From: Acetobacteraceae bacterium
Lineage (GTDB): Bacteria > Pseudomonadota > Alphaproteobacteria > Acetobacterales > Acetobacteraceae
Direction of reading: 5' to 3'
NCBI GenBank assembly: GCA_027323595.1
Contig: DAHWBL010000478.1
Span: forward strand, 1 to 11,178
DNA: 11,178 bases
Part shown: positions 1 through 5,510 of the stretch, piece after piece
Layout of the letters: the number at the start of each line of letters is the position of its first letter
Numbering within the stretch: position 1 is the first letter of the stretch
Notes under the pieces: generated by a model
The model's database searches: none
Told to the model about the DNA's origin: nothing
The model's input: only the letters and a program-made list of their open reading frames with translations
Position numbers and translations under genes: made by a program

Positions 1-274
1 AGGGCAGCGCCACCACCGCGAAGGCGCGCGCCGCCGCCGGCAGGCCGGCCTGCCAGACGATCTCGTGCGGGCGTTCCAGCAGCGGGCGCAGCCGCAGCGC
101 CAGGCCGCGCGCGAGCTCGGGGCCGGCGAGCATCAGCACCATCGCCGCGGCGGCGAGGCCAGCGAACTGCGCGACCTCGCGCGACAGCGGCACCTGGCCG
201 GCTTCGGCGGCCTGCGCCAGCCGTCGCCCGGTGGCTTCCTGTGTGCGTTCGCCCTGGTCGGCTTCCTCGGCCAT
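1..274 (-). CDS. flhB: FlhB, flagellar export switch protein (N-terminal part, cut by window edge)
   Basis: FlhB is the inner-membrane subunit of the flagellar type III export apparatus. It sits beside the FliPQR gate and, through its self-cleaving cytoplasmic domain, switches export from rod/hook to filament substrates. Only about 91 N-terminal residues are inside the window. They begin MAEEADQGERTQEATGRRL, then show the family's GQVPLSRE segment (about residues 27-34), followed by the first hydrophobic membrane segment (about 36-50). The remaining membrane segments and the NPTH cleavage site lie outside. The ATG at 274 starts three bases after the fliR stop codon, so the gene is the last visible member of the flgB-to-flhB operon. 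The identity rests on the N-terminal signature plus position after fliR, which is the usual order. Confidence 0.9.
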   Translation of the reverse strand, partial: MAEEADQGERTQEATGRRLAQAAEAGQVPLSREVAQFAGLAAAAMVLMLAGPELARGLALRLRPLLERPHEIVWQAGLPAAARAFAVVALP

Positions 275-277
275 CCT

Positions 278-1042
278 TTACAGGCCGGGCAACGCGGCGA
301 GCACGCTTGCCGCGCCGTCACCCCAGGCGCGCAGGATGGCGGCACCGAGGGCGGCCAGCAGCACCATGCCGCCCAGCACCTGGCCGGGCACCGCGACCAG
401 AAACACCTGCACCTGCGGCACCAGCCGGCCGAGCAGCCCGAGCGCCACCTGCATCAGCACGCTGGCCAGCAGGAACGGCGCGGCCAGGCGCAGCGCCAGC
501 GCGAAGCCGTCGGCGATGCCGCCGATCACCGCGGGCAGCGCGCCGATGGGCATGGCGCCGGCCGGCCACAGGCGGTAGCTGCCGACCAGCGCGCGCAGCG
601 GCAACTGGTGCAGCCCGCCGCCCAGGATCAGCAGCGGCGCGACGAGGCCGAACAGGCGGGCGATGGCGGTCTGCTGCGCGCCGCTCGCGGCGTCGGTTTG
701 CAGCACCGAGGCGAGGCCGATCATCACCGACAGCATCTGTCCGGCCATCGGCAGCGCCAGCGTGACCAGCCGGGCGAGAAAGCCCAGGCTCGCGCCGGCC
801 AGCAGCTCGCGCGCCAGCATCGCCAGCAGCGTCGCGCCATCATCGCCCACCGCCGGCAGGGTGGCCGCGACCCCCGGCCAGACCAGCACCGCCAGCGCCA
901 GCGCCACCGCGGCGCGGATCATCGCCGGCACCTCGGTTTCGGCCCAGCCGGGCAGCAGCATCACCGCCCCGGCGCAGCGCGCCAGGACCAGCGCGAAGCC
1001 GATCGCGGTGGCGGCGGGGATGGTGGTAGCGGGCGGGATCAT
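278..1042 (-). CDS. fliR: FliR, flagellar export gate protein
   Basis: FliR is an inner-membrane component of the FliPQR export gate through which rod, hook and filament proteins leave the cytoplasm. The 254-residue product has the normal family length and is almost entirely hydrophobic, with about six membrane segments. Recognisable features are the N-terminal ARCAGAVMLLPGW stretch (residues 21-33, the family's R-x-x-G-x-x-x-x-x-P pattern) and the middle segment LARELLAGASLGFLARL, which matches the conserved 'RE...G..LGF' region. The start codon overlaps the fliQ stop (ATGA), and flhB starts 3 bases after the stop, so translation is probably coupled. No anomalies were seen. Confidence 0.96.
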   Translation of the reverse strand: MIPPATTIPAATAIGFALVLARCAGAVMLLPGWAETEVPAMIRAAVALALAVLVWPGVAATLPAVGDDGATLLAMLARELLAGASLGFLARLVTLALPMAGQMLSVMIGLASVLQTDAASGAQQTAIARLFGLVAPLLILGGGLHQLPLRALVGSYRLWPAGAMPIGALPAVIGGIADGFALALRLAAPFLLASVLMQVALGLLGRLVPQVQVFLVAVPGQVLGGMVLLAALGAAILRAWGDGAASVLAALPGL

Positions 1043-1320
1043 GGTCCTGGGCCGGCCTCATGCCGGGCGATCCGCGCGAAGCTGGTGCGGGCGGAATCGG
1101 TGAGGGTGGCGAGCATGAACGGGCCGAGCAGCATCAGCACCGCCACCACCGCGGCGAGCTTGGGCAGGAAGGCGAGCGAGGATTCGCTGATCTGGGTGAC
1201 CGACTGGATCACCGAGATCAGCAGCCCGGCGGCAAGCGCGGCGAGCAGCGGCGGCCCGCCCAGCCGCATCGCGGTGATCATCGCCTCGCGCAGGGCGGCG
1301 GCGGCGTCGCCCTCGGTCAT
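1039..1320 (-). CDS. fliQ: FliQ, flagellar export gate protein
   Basis: FliQ is the small two-helix membrane subunit of the FliPQR gate. The 93-residue product has two long hydrophobic hairpin helices (about residues 21-41 and 54-76). Between them lies a family-typical turn, SVTQISESSLAFLPKL, equivalent to the conserved 'Q..TQI.E.TL.F.PK' segment. I chose the ATG at 1320 because FliQ proteins are usually close to 90 residues and begin just before a short amphipathic stretch like MTEGDAAAALREAM. An in-frame ATG at 1341 would add seven residues (MARSKPA), and neither start has a clear ribosome binding site. The stop overlaps the fliR start by 4 bases. Confidence 0.94.
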   Translation of the reverse strand: MTEGDAAAALREAMITAMRLGGPPLLAALAAGLLISVIQSVTQISESSLAFLPKLAAVVAVLMLLGPFMLATLTDSARTSFARIARHEAGPGP

Positions 1321-1360
1321 GGCTGGTTTCGACCGGGCCATTTTGGCCGGTGGCGGCGCA

Positions 1361-1693
1361 TCAGATCGGCATCTTGATGATGTCCTGATAGGCCTGCACC
1401 ACGCGGTCGCGGATGGCGGTGGTGGTTTGCAGCGCGAGGTCGGCCTGGCTGACCGCGTTGACCACGTCGGTCAGGTTGGCCTGGCCGAGCAGCGCCTGGC
1501 GGGACTGGGTGTCGGCCTGGTGGCCAGCATCGACCACGCCGGCGAGGGCGTTGCCGAGCAGGGCGGAGAAATCGGTGCCCGGGCTTTGGGTGCCCTGGCT
1601 TTGGACGCCGGTGGCGCCGTCGGCGGTCTGGCCGTAGCGCGCGGCGGCGGTGGCGGCGGGGATGCCGGTCGCCGAAAGAATTGGAGTGGCCAT
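1361..1693 (-). CDS. fliE: FliE, flagellar MS ring-rod junction protein
   Basis: FliE is the adaptor that joins the MS ring (FliF) to the proximal rod and is among the first proteins exported by the flagellar secretion system. The 110-residue product has the expected length. Its N-terminal half is low-complexity and rich in Ala, Gly, Thr and Gln, typical of the disordered export signal. The C-terminal half is helical and ends with the family signature: ADLALQTTTAIRDRVVQAYQ followed by the near-terminal IIKMPI, which corresponds to the usual 'I.RMPV/I' ending. It starts 2 bases after the flgC stop, in the standard flgB-flgC-fliE order. About 40 bp separate its stop from the chosen fliQ start, the only noticeable gap in the operon. 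Confidence 0.96.
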   Translation of the reverse strand: MATPILSATGIPAATAAARYGQTADGATGVQSQGTQSPGTDFSALLGNALAGVVDAGHQADTQSRQALLGQANLTDVVNAVSQADLALQTTTAIRDRVVQAYQDIIKMPI

Positions 1694-1695
1694 GG

Positions 1696-2103
1696 CTATT
1701 TCAGCAGGTCGATGGTGCGCGACAGCATCGCGCGCGAGGTTTGCATGACGCTGAGATTGGCGCTGTAGCTGTGCTGGGCGTCGCGCATGTCCATCAGCTC
1801 GACGAAGCTGTTGACGTTGGGCAGCCGCACATAGCCCGAGGCGTCCGCGGCCGGGTGCGAGGGGTCGTAGCGGCGGGGAAACTCGGTCTGGTCGCGGGCG
1901 ATGCGGCCGGCCTGCACGGTCTGCGCGCCGAGCGCGCGGTCGGCGACGGAGGTGAAGCTGACGGTCTTGCGTCGGTATGGCTCGATTTTCGGGTCGGACC
2001 CGGTGCTGTCCTGGTTGGCGAGATTTTCGGCGATGACCCGCAGCCGGGTGGTCTGCGCGGTCATGCCGGCGGCGGAGATGGCGAGCGCCTTGTCGAGGTC
2101 CAT
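1696..2103 (-). CDS. flgC: FlgC, flagellar proximal rod protein
   Basis: FlgC is a structural subunit of the proximal rod, which crosses the periplasm between the MS ring and the distal rod. The 135-residue product is typical in length. Its N-terminal rod-family helix carries ISAAGMTAQTTRLRVIAENL and the signature NLANQDST (about residues 27-34). The C-terminal coiled-coil half ends in ANLSVMQTSRAMLSRTIDLL, as in other FlgC proteins that use both terminal helices to pack in the axial structure. The VNSFVELMDMRDAQHSYSAN segment matches the conserved 'VN...EM.DM..A.R.Y.AN' pattern. The gene starts 2 bases after flgB and is followed 2 bases later by fliE, a strongly coupled operon. Confidence 0.97.
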   Translation of the reverse strand: MDLDKALAISAAGMTAQTTRLRVIAENLANQDSTGSDPKIEPYRRKTVSFTSVADRALGAQTVQAGRIARDQTEFPRRYDPSHPAADASGYVRLPNVNSFVELMDMRDAQHSYSANLSVMQTSRAMLSRTIDLLK

Positions 2104-2105
2104 GG

Positions 2106-2510
2106 TCAGGCCTTGCCGATCGTGGTGCGGAACATGGTCATGTATTTGGCGTAGAGCTGGGTGGCGACGCGGTGCGCGGTCTGGTTGTCGGCGAGGTGGG
2201 CCATTTCGGTCTCCAGATTGACGGCGTTGCCGTCCGGCGCGCGCAACTGGCCGGGTTCGGGGGCGGAGCCGGGCGGCGGCGGGGGCGCGCCGGCGAGGTG
2301 GGTGGGCTCGGTCCGGGCGAGCAGCACCTGGCGGCGCGACAGGGCGGTGCCGAAGGCGGCGAGGTCGCGCGGGGCGAAGCCGGGGGTGTCGGCGTTGGCG
2401 ATGTTGGTGGCCAGCAGGGTCTGGCGCAGGTCGGTCCAGGCCATGCGGTCGCGCAGGAGCTGCATCAGCGGCGCGGCGGCGGGCGCGGGGTTGGCGGTGG
2501 TGGGCGGCAT
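2106..2510 (-). CDS. flgB: FlgB, flagellar proximal rod protein
   Basis: FlgB is a proximal rod subunit and the first gene of the minus-strand flagellar operon. The 134-residue product carries the rod signature NIANADTPGFAPRD and a C-terminal helix with NQTAHRVATQLYAKYMTMFRTTIG, both standard for FlgB. A proline-rich loop in the middle (APPPPPGSAPEPG) is poorly conserved in the family. I chose the ATG at 2510 because a GGAGAG ribosome binding site (complement of 2517-2522) lies 6 bases upstream. An in-frame start at 2543 would add 11 residues but would place that site inside the gene. flgC follows after 2 bases. Confidence 0.95.
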   Translation of the reverse strand: MPPTTANPAPAAAPLMQLLRDRMAWTDLRQTLLATNIANADTPGFAPRDLAAFGTALSRRQVLLARTEPTHLAGAPPPPPGSAPEPGQLRAPDGNAVNLETEMAHLADNQTAHRVATQLYAKYMTMFRTTIGKA

Positions 2511-2615
2511 CGGCGGCTCTCCGTGCGGCGTGGGCGCGCGCATGGTGGCAGGCGATGGTTGCGGTTTGCTGAACGGGCGGGCGGATTCATCGGGCCTTTA
2601 CCGTCGCGTGGTGGG
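2511..2615. promoter_or_regulatory. Divergent flagellar promoter region (flgB operon and fliO-fliP operon)
   Basis: About 105 bp separate the flgB start from the first plus-strand flagellar gene, so the promoters of both operons should lie here. The flgB ribosome binding site (GGAGAG, minus strand, 2517-2522) is clear. I found no convincing promoter boxes. The best sigma54-like match on the plus strand (TGGCA near 2536, TTGC near 2549) has the GG and GC dinucleotides 12 bases apart instead of 10. The assignment as a shared control region rests on gene layout only. Confidence 0.5.
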
Positions 2616-2915
2616 ATGCCCGGCATGGACAGTTCCCGCACCGGCCAAAATGCCGGACCCGAGGCTAATCCGGCTGATCCGGCTGACGCGGTGGCCGCGC
2701 TCGCCGATGACATCGGCCAGAGCCTGGCGGTGGCGCGGGTGCTGGCGCGGCAGGGGCGCGAGCTGGCGCTGACCGGGCTGGATCAGCGCATCGGCATGCT
2801 GTGCGCGCAGACTCTGGACCTTGGCCCCGGTCCGGCGCGGGCGCTGCGGCCGCGGCTGGCGGCGCTGCTGGCGGGGCTCGACGCGCTGCACGACCTGCTG
2901 GATGGCGCGCCGTGA
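2616..2915 (+). CDS. Small helical protein of unknown function upstream of fliO
   Basis: I do not recognise this 99-residue protein. The first 25-30 residues are polar and rich in Pro, Ala and Asp. The rest looks alpha-helical with regular leucines (for example VARVLARQGRELALTGLDQR and LRPRLAALLAGLDALHDLL) and no membrane segment or signal peptide, which is compatible with a small cytoplasmic coiled-coil or helical-bundle protein. Its stop overlaps the fliO start (GTGA), so it is co-translated with fliO and fliP, and a flagellar role such as an export chaperone (FlgN/FliT-like in shape only) is a reasonable guess. Starts at 2616 or 2625 are both possible. A GGTGGG at 2610-2615 would better serve the ATG at 2625. 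Codon use fits a real gene. Confidence 0.6.
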   Translation: MPGMDSSRTGQNAGPEANPADPADAVAALADDIGQSLAVARVLARQGRELALTGLDQRIGMLCAQTLDLGPGPARALRPRLAALLAGLDALHDLLDGAP

Positions 2916-3163
2916 TCGGCGGCGGCACCTGGATCGAGGTGGCGGCGTCGCTGCTGCTGGTGGTCGGGCTGATCCTGGGGGCGGGGCGGCTGGCGCGGCT
3001 GCGCGGGGGCGGCCGGGCGGCGGCCAACGCGCATCTGGCGCCGGTGGCCAGCCTCACCATCGACGCGCGCCGGCGGCTGCATCTGGTCGAGTGCGACGGG
3101 CGGCGGGTGCTGCTGCTGACCGGTGGCGGCGACGCGATGCTGCTGCTGGACCCGCCGGCATGA
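2912..3163 (+). CDS. fliO: FliO, flagellar biosynthesis protein
   Basis: FliO is a small bitopic membrane protein that helps the FliP ring assemble during building of the export gate. The 83-residue product has one N-terminal membrane helix (about residues 8-28, VAASLLLVVGLILGAGRLARL) followed by a short basic cytoplasmic domain. That domain contains the beta-rich segment LTIDARRRLHLVECDGRRVL and LLTGGGD, which matches the FliO family's 'l....rl.lv.v.g...Llg....i' pattern. It uses a GTG start that overlaps the preceding stop (GTGA), and its own stop overlaps the fliP start (ATGA). FliO is poorly conserved in sequence. The call relies on size, topology and position directly before fliP. Confidence 0.85.
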   Translation: MIGGGTWIEVAASLLLVVGLILGAGRLARLRGGGRAAANAHLAPVASLTIDARRRLHLVECDGRRVLLLTGGGDAMLLLDPPA

Positions 3164-3888
3164 GGCGCGGCCGGGCGGGGTGGCTGCTGGTCTTTCTGGT
3201 CTGGCCGGGGCTGGTGGCGGCGCAGTCGGTCAACATCGATCTGGGCGCGGGCGGCGCGGCCGGGGCGACCGGGCGGCTGGTGCAGCTCACCGCGCTGATC
3301 ACCGTGTTGTCGATCGCGCCGAGCCTGCTGGTGATGACCACCGCCTTCACCCGCATCGTCATCGTGCTGTCGCTGTTGCGCAGCGCGCTGGGCACCCAGG
3401 GCACGCCGCCCAACATGGTGCTGGTCGGGCTGGCGCTGTTCCTGTCGTTTTTCGTGATGCAGCCGGTGCTGGAAAAATCCTGGCAGGACGGGGTGGCGCC
3501 GCTGGTCGCCGGGCAGATCGACGAGATGGAGGGGCTCACCCGCGCGGCGGCGCCGGTGCGCGACTTCATGGCCGGGCGGACGCGGCCGGACGATCTGCGG
3601 CTGTTCCTCGAACTGGGCAACCTGACCCCGGCGGCGGGTGAGCCGGCGCCGTGGCGGGCGCTGATGCCGGGCTTTCTGGTCAGCGAGCTGCGCCGCGCCT
3701 TCGAGATCGGGTTTTTGATCTATCTGCCGTTTCTGGTGATCGATCTGGTGGTGGCCAGCCTGTTGATGAGTCTGGGCATGATGATGCTGCCGCCGACCGC
3801 GGTGTCGTTGCCGTTCAAGCTGATATTTTTCGTGCTGGTGGATGGCTGGCGGCTGGTGGCGGCAAGCCTGGTGCAGAGTTTCGGGTGA
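3160..3888 (+). CDS. fliP: FliP, flagellar export gate protein
   Basis: FliP forms the pentameric core of the flagellar type III export gate. The 242-residue product has a cleavable signal peptide (about residues 1-22, ending VAAQ), as is usual for FliP, then about four membrane helices. Conserved blocks are plain: AFTRIVIVLSLLRSALG (residues about 64-80), LALFLSFFVMQPV, the periplasmic segment with FMAGR, the SELRRAFEIGF motif, and the C-terminal LLMSLGMMMLPPTAVSLPFK, which is one of the most conserved stretches of the family. The start overlaps the fliO stop by 4 bases. Its stop is only 3 bases from the stop of the convergent DUF3300 gene, leaving no room for a separate terminator. Confidence 0.98.
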   Translation: MRRGRAGWLLVFLVWPGLVAAQSVNIDLGAGGAAGATGRLVQLTALITVLSIAPSLLVMTTAFTRIVIVLSLLRSALGTQGTPPNMVLVGLALFLSFFVMQPVLEKSWQDGVAPLVAGQIDEMEGLTRAAAPVRDFMAGRTRPDDLRLFLELGNLTPAAGEPAPWRALMPGFLVSELRRAFEIGFLIYLPFLVIDLVVASLLMSLGMMMLPPTAVSLPFKLIFFVLVDGWRLVAASLVQSFG

Positions 3889-3891
3889 TGG

Positions 3892-5094
3892 TCAGGGGCC
3901 GCGCGGATGGTCGTTGGGTGAGGATGCGCGGGGTTCGGCGGGGCGGAAGGCCGGACGTGGCGCGGCCTGGACCGGACGGGCGTTGGCCGGCTGTTCGCGG
4001 CGGAACTGGCCGTTGTAATCGGGCACGAAGCGGTGCGTCGGCGGGGGTTGGGCGAAGGTTGGGCGGGCGAAAGTGGGGCGGGCGAAATTCGGGCGGGCGA
4101 AATTCTGGGGCATCGGCGGCGGGGTGTTGACCTGCGGAAATGCCGCCGGTGGGGGCGCGATGCCGGCGCCGATCGGGCTGGCGGTGAGCCGGTTCCAGCG
4201 GTCCGGGTCGCGGGCGATGTGGGGCGCGAACCCGCCCTGGCCCTGCCATCCGGGGCCGTGCCAGCCAGGTCCGCGCCAGCCCGGGCCGCCCCAGACCGGC
4301 TGGGCCAGGCCCCACAGCCCGCCGGCCAGCCCGCCCACCGCGACGGCGGGCCCGAAGCCCATCGGCGCGGAAAGGCCGAAGCCGTAGCCGGGATTGAGCC
4401 CCGGCGCGTTAAGTCCGGGCGCGGCAAATCCGGGCGCGCCGTTCCAGCCGGGCTGCGCGAGGCGCATCGGCGGGTAGGCCGGGCTGCTCCACACGCCGAA
4501 CGCCAGCAGCGGGTCATAGAGCGGCACCATCACCAGCCCCGGATCGGCGGGCTGGATCAGGATCAGCGGCTGGGCGGTGCCGTCATCGCCGGGCGGCGGT
4601 TCGGTGCGCACGCTCAGCGCCGGGCCGCTGGTCAGCGTGCCGGCGCGCATCGCCTGTTCGCGCAGGTGCTGCACCGTGTCGAGCAGGTCGGGCTGCTGGT
4701 TGGCGTAGGCCCAGGCGAGGCCGGCGGTCCAGTCCGGATGGGTGGCGAGGCTGGCGAGCTGGGCGGGGAAGGGCAGCAGCGACCGCACCGCTTGGTCCCA
4801 GTTCGGCGCCGCGCCGGCGAGGTCCGCACCTTCGAGGCCCTGGTTCGCGGGCTCGGCGCGCCAGGCGTTGGCCGCCGCCAGCTCGTCGGGGTGCGTGCTG
4901 GCCATCAGCATCTGTGCCAGCAGCGGGTCCGGATACAGCGCGATCGGGGCCAGCATGGCGGCGAGCTGGTCCTGGCTGTAGCCGGAGCTGGCCAGGATGG
5001 CGGAATCGGGCGTGATCACGCGCGGCAGCGGCTGCGCGGCGGCGGGCAGGGCGAGCAGCAGGGCGGCGGCGAGGGCGGCGGCGCGGGCGTGCAT
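3892..5094 (-). CDS. Exported DUF3300-family protein with C-terminal peptide repeats
   Basis: This 400-residue protein belongs, by pattern, to the DUF3300 family of secreted bacterial proteins of unknown function. It has a signal peptide (about residues 1-20, ending ALPAAAQ). The family domain follows from about residue 38: LAAMLAPIALYPDPLLAQML, a NWDQAVRSLLPFP segment, DWTAGLAWAYANQQPDLLDTV, and the IQPADPGLVMVPLYDP strand region near residue 180. The C-terminal half is low-complexity, with a Gly/Phe/Pro-rich stretch, three to four GPGW units (about residues 267-283), and four FARPx units (about 329-348), ending in a Pro/Arg-rich tail. The start at 5094 is backed by a GGAGA ribosome binding site 7 bases upstream. 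It probably acts in the periplasm or at the cell surface. No partner genes suggest a role. Confidence 0.85.
   Translation of the reverse strand: MHARAAALAAALLLALPAAAQPLPRVITPDSAILASSGYSQDQLAAMLAPIALYPDPLLAQMLMASTHPDELAAANAWRAEPANQGLEGADLAGAAPNWDQAVRSLLPFPAQLASLATHPDWTAGLAWAYANQQPDLLDTVQHLREQAMRAGTLTSGPALSVRTEPPPGDDGTAQPLILIQPADPGLVMVPLYDPLLAFGVWSSPAYPPMRLAQPGWNGAPGFAAPGLNAPGLNPGYGFGLSAPMGFGPAVAVGGLAGGLWGLAQPVWGGPGWRGPGWHGPGWQGQGGFAPHIARDPDRWNRLTASPIGAGIAPPPAAFPQVNTPPPMPQNFARPNFARPTFARPTFAQPPPTHRFVPDYNGQFRREQPANARPVQAAPRPAFRPAEPRASSPNDHPRGP
4051..4110. repeat. Four 15-bp tandem repeats inside the DUF3300 gene
   Basis: Four consecutive 15-bp units begin with GGCGAA at 4051, 4066, 4081 and 4096. 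The third and fourth share GGCGAAATTC. On the minus strand each encodes a five-residue FARP(T/N) or FAQP unit. The in-frame 15-bp period suggests growth by slipped replication or recombination within the coding sequence, with the reading frame kept. Confidence 0.85.
4246..4297. repeat. 15-bp tandem repeats encoding GPGW units in the DUF3300 gene
   Basis: Three full 15-bp units and part of a fourth start with CCATCC or CCAGCC/CCAGAC at 4246, 4261, 4276 and 4291. On the minus strand they give the five-residue pattern G-P-G-W-x (x = R, H or Q). They share the 15-bp period of the FARP repeats about 140 bp away but not their sequence. Confidence 0.75.
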
Positions 5095-5186
5095 GGGCGG
5101 GTCTCCGTGTCGGACGCATCAGGCGCCGTCACTGTGGCGGCATGTGGGCGCGGGTTCGGATTTGGCGAGGTGGCGCCGGCGGGGCG

Positions 5187-5214
5187 CTGGCATCGGCTCG
5201 GCGGGTGCGATAAT
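5187..5214 (+). promoter_or_regulatory. Candidate sigma70-type promoter for the 5259-9031 gene run
   Basis: CTGGCA at 5187-5192 (4 of 6 matches to TTGACA) and GATAAT at 5209-5214 (5 of 6 matches to TATAAT) are 16 bp apart, and a TG precedes the -10 box as TGC-GATAAT (extended -10). The AT-rich patch stands out in a GC-rich gap. Transcription would start near 5221, about 38 bases before the first start codon. It is a prediction from sequence match and position only. Confidence 0.4.
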
Positions 5215-5258
5215 TCTGCGGTTCGGCGCCGCGTCGCGCCGGCTTGGGGGTGGCCCGC

Positions 5259-5504
5259 ATGGAAGTGATGATCCTGCTGCTGGACACGATGGCGATGGGC
5301 CTGGTGTGCCTGTGGCTGATCCAGAGCGAGCAGACCAGGCCGCAGAAGAAGCTGAAGGGGGCGCTGGCGCGGGTGCTGGTGCTGTTCAGCTTCCGTGCCG
5401 GGCCCGACGACAAGGAGCTGGCCACCCTGGAGAAGCGTCGGCGCCAGGCGCAGGGCTATCGCCGTCCGGTCGAGCCGCCGCCCACCAGCCGCCGGCGGGG
5501 CTGA
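5259..5504 (+). CDS. Small membrane-anchored protein of unknown function
   Basis: I do not recognise this 81-residue protein. It begins with a hydrophobic segment (MEVMILLLDTMAMGLVCLWLI, about residues 4-21), likely a membrane anchor. After a charged stretch (QSEQTRPQKKLKG) comes a second short hydrophobic stretch (about 40-50), then a strongly basic, proline-rich tail (EKRRRQAQGYRRP... ending RRRG). The ATG at 5259 is preceded by a G-rich stretch (GGGGGTGG) that could serve as ribosome binding site. A TTG at 5244 is a weaker alternative. It stops 6 bases before the O-antigen-ligase-like gene, so the two are probably co-expressed, and a helper role in the same surface-glycan process is a guess from this spacing. 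Confidence 0.6.
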   Translation: MEVMILLLDTMAMGLVCLWLIQSEQTRPQKKLKGALARVLVLFSFRAGPDDKELATLEKRRRQAQGYRRPVEPPPTSRRRG

Positions 5505-5510
5505 TCGGCG

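Noticed and set aside
1336..1348. GGCCA-TTT-TGGCC inverted repeat as a terminator between fliE and fliQ
   Set aside because: The stem is only 5 bp, no T run follows on the minus strand, and ending transcription here would cut the operon before the export-gate genes.
65..1768. Long plus-strand open frame of 567 codons across flhB, fliR, fliQ and fliE
   Set aside because: It lies opposite clearly recognised flagellar genes, its product is low-complexity (Gln/Arg/His/Gly-rich), and such frames are expected from strong third-position GC bias.
2534..2552. Sigma54-like promoter TGGCA...TTGC upstream of the fliO operon
   Set aside because: GG and GC are 12 bp apart, while sigma54 promoters require a strict 10-bp separation. 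A second try (TGG...TTTGC) gives 9 bp.
2583..2605. TAAA and GCCCGATGA on the minus strand resembling parts of a sigma28 flagellar promoter
   Set aside because: The two parts are practically adjacent, whereas sigma28 promoters need about 15 bp between them.
4051..4297. Possible CRISPR or intergenic repeat array
   Set aside because: The units are only 15 bp, contiguous without spacers, in frame and inside the DUF3300 coding sequence.
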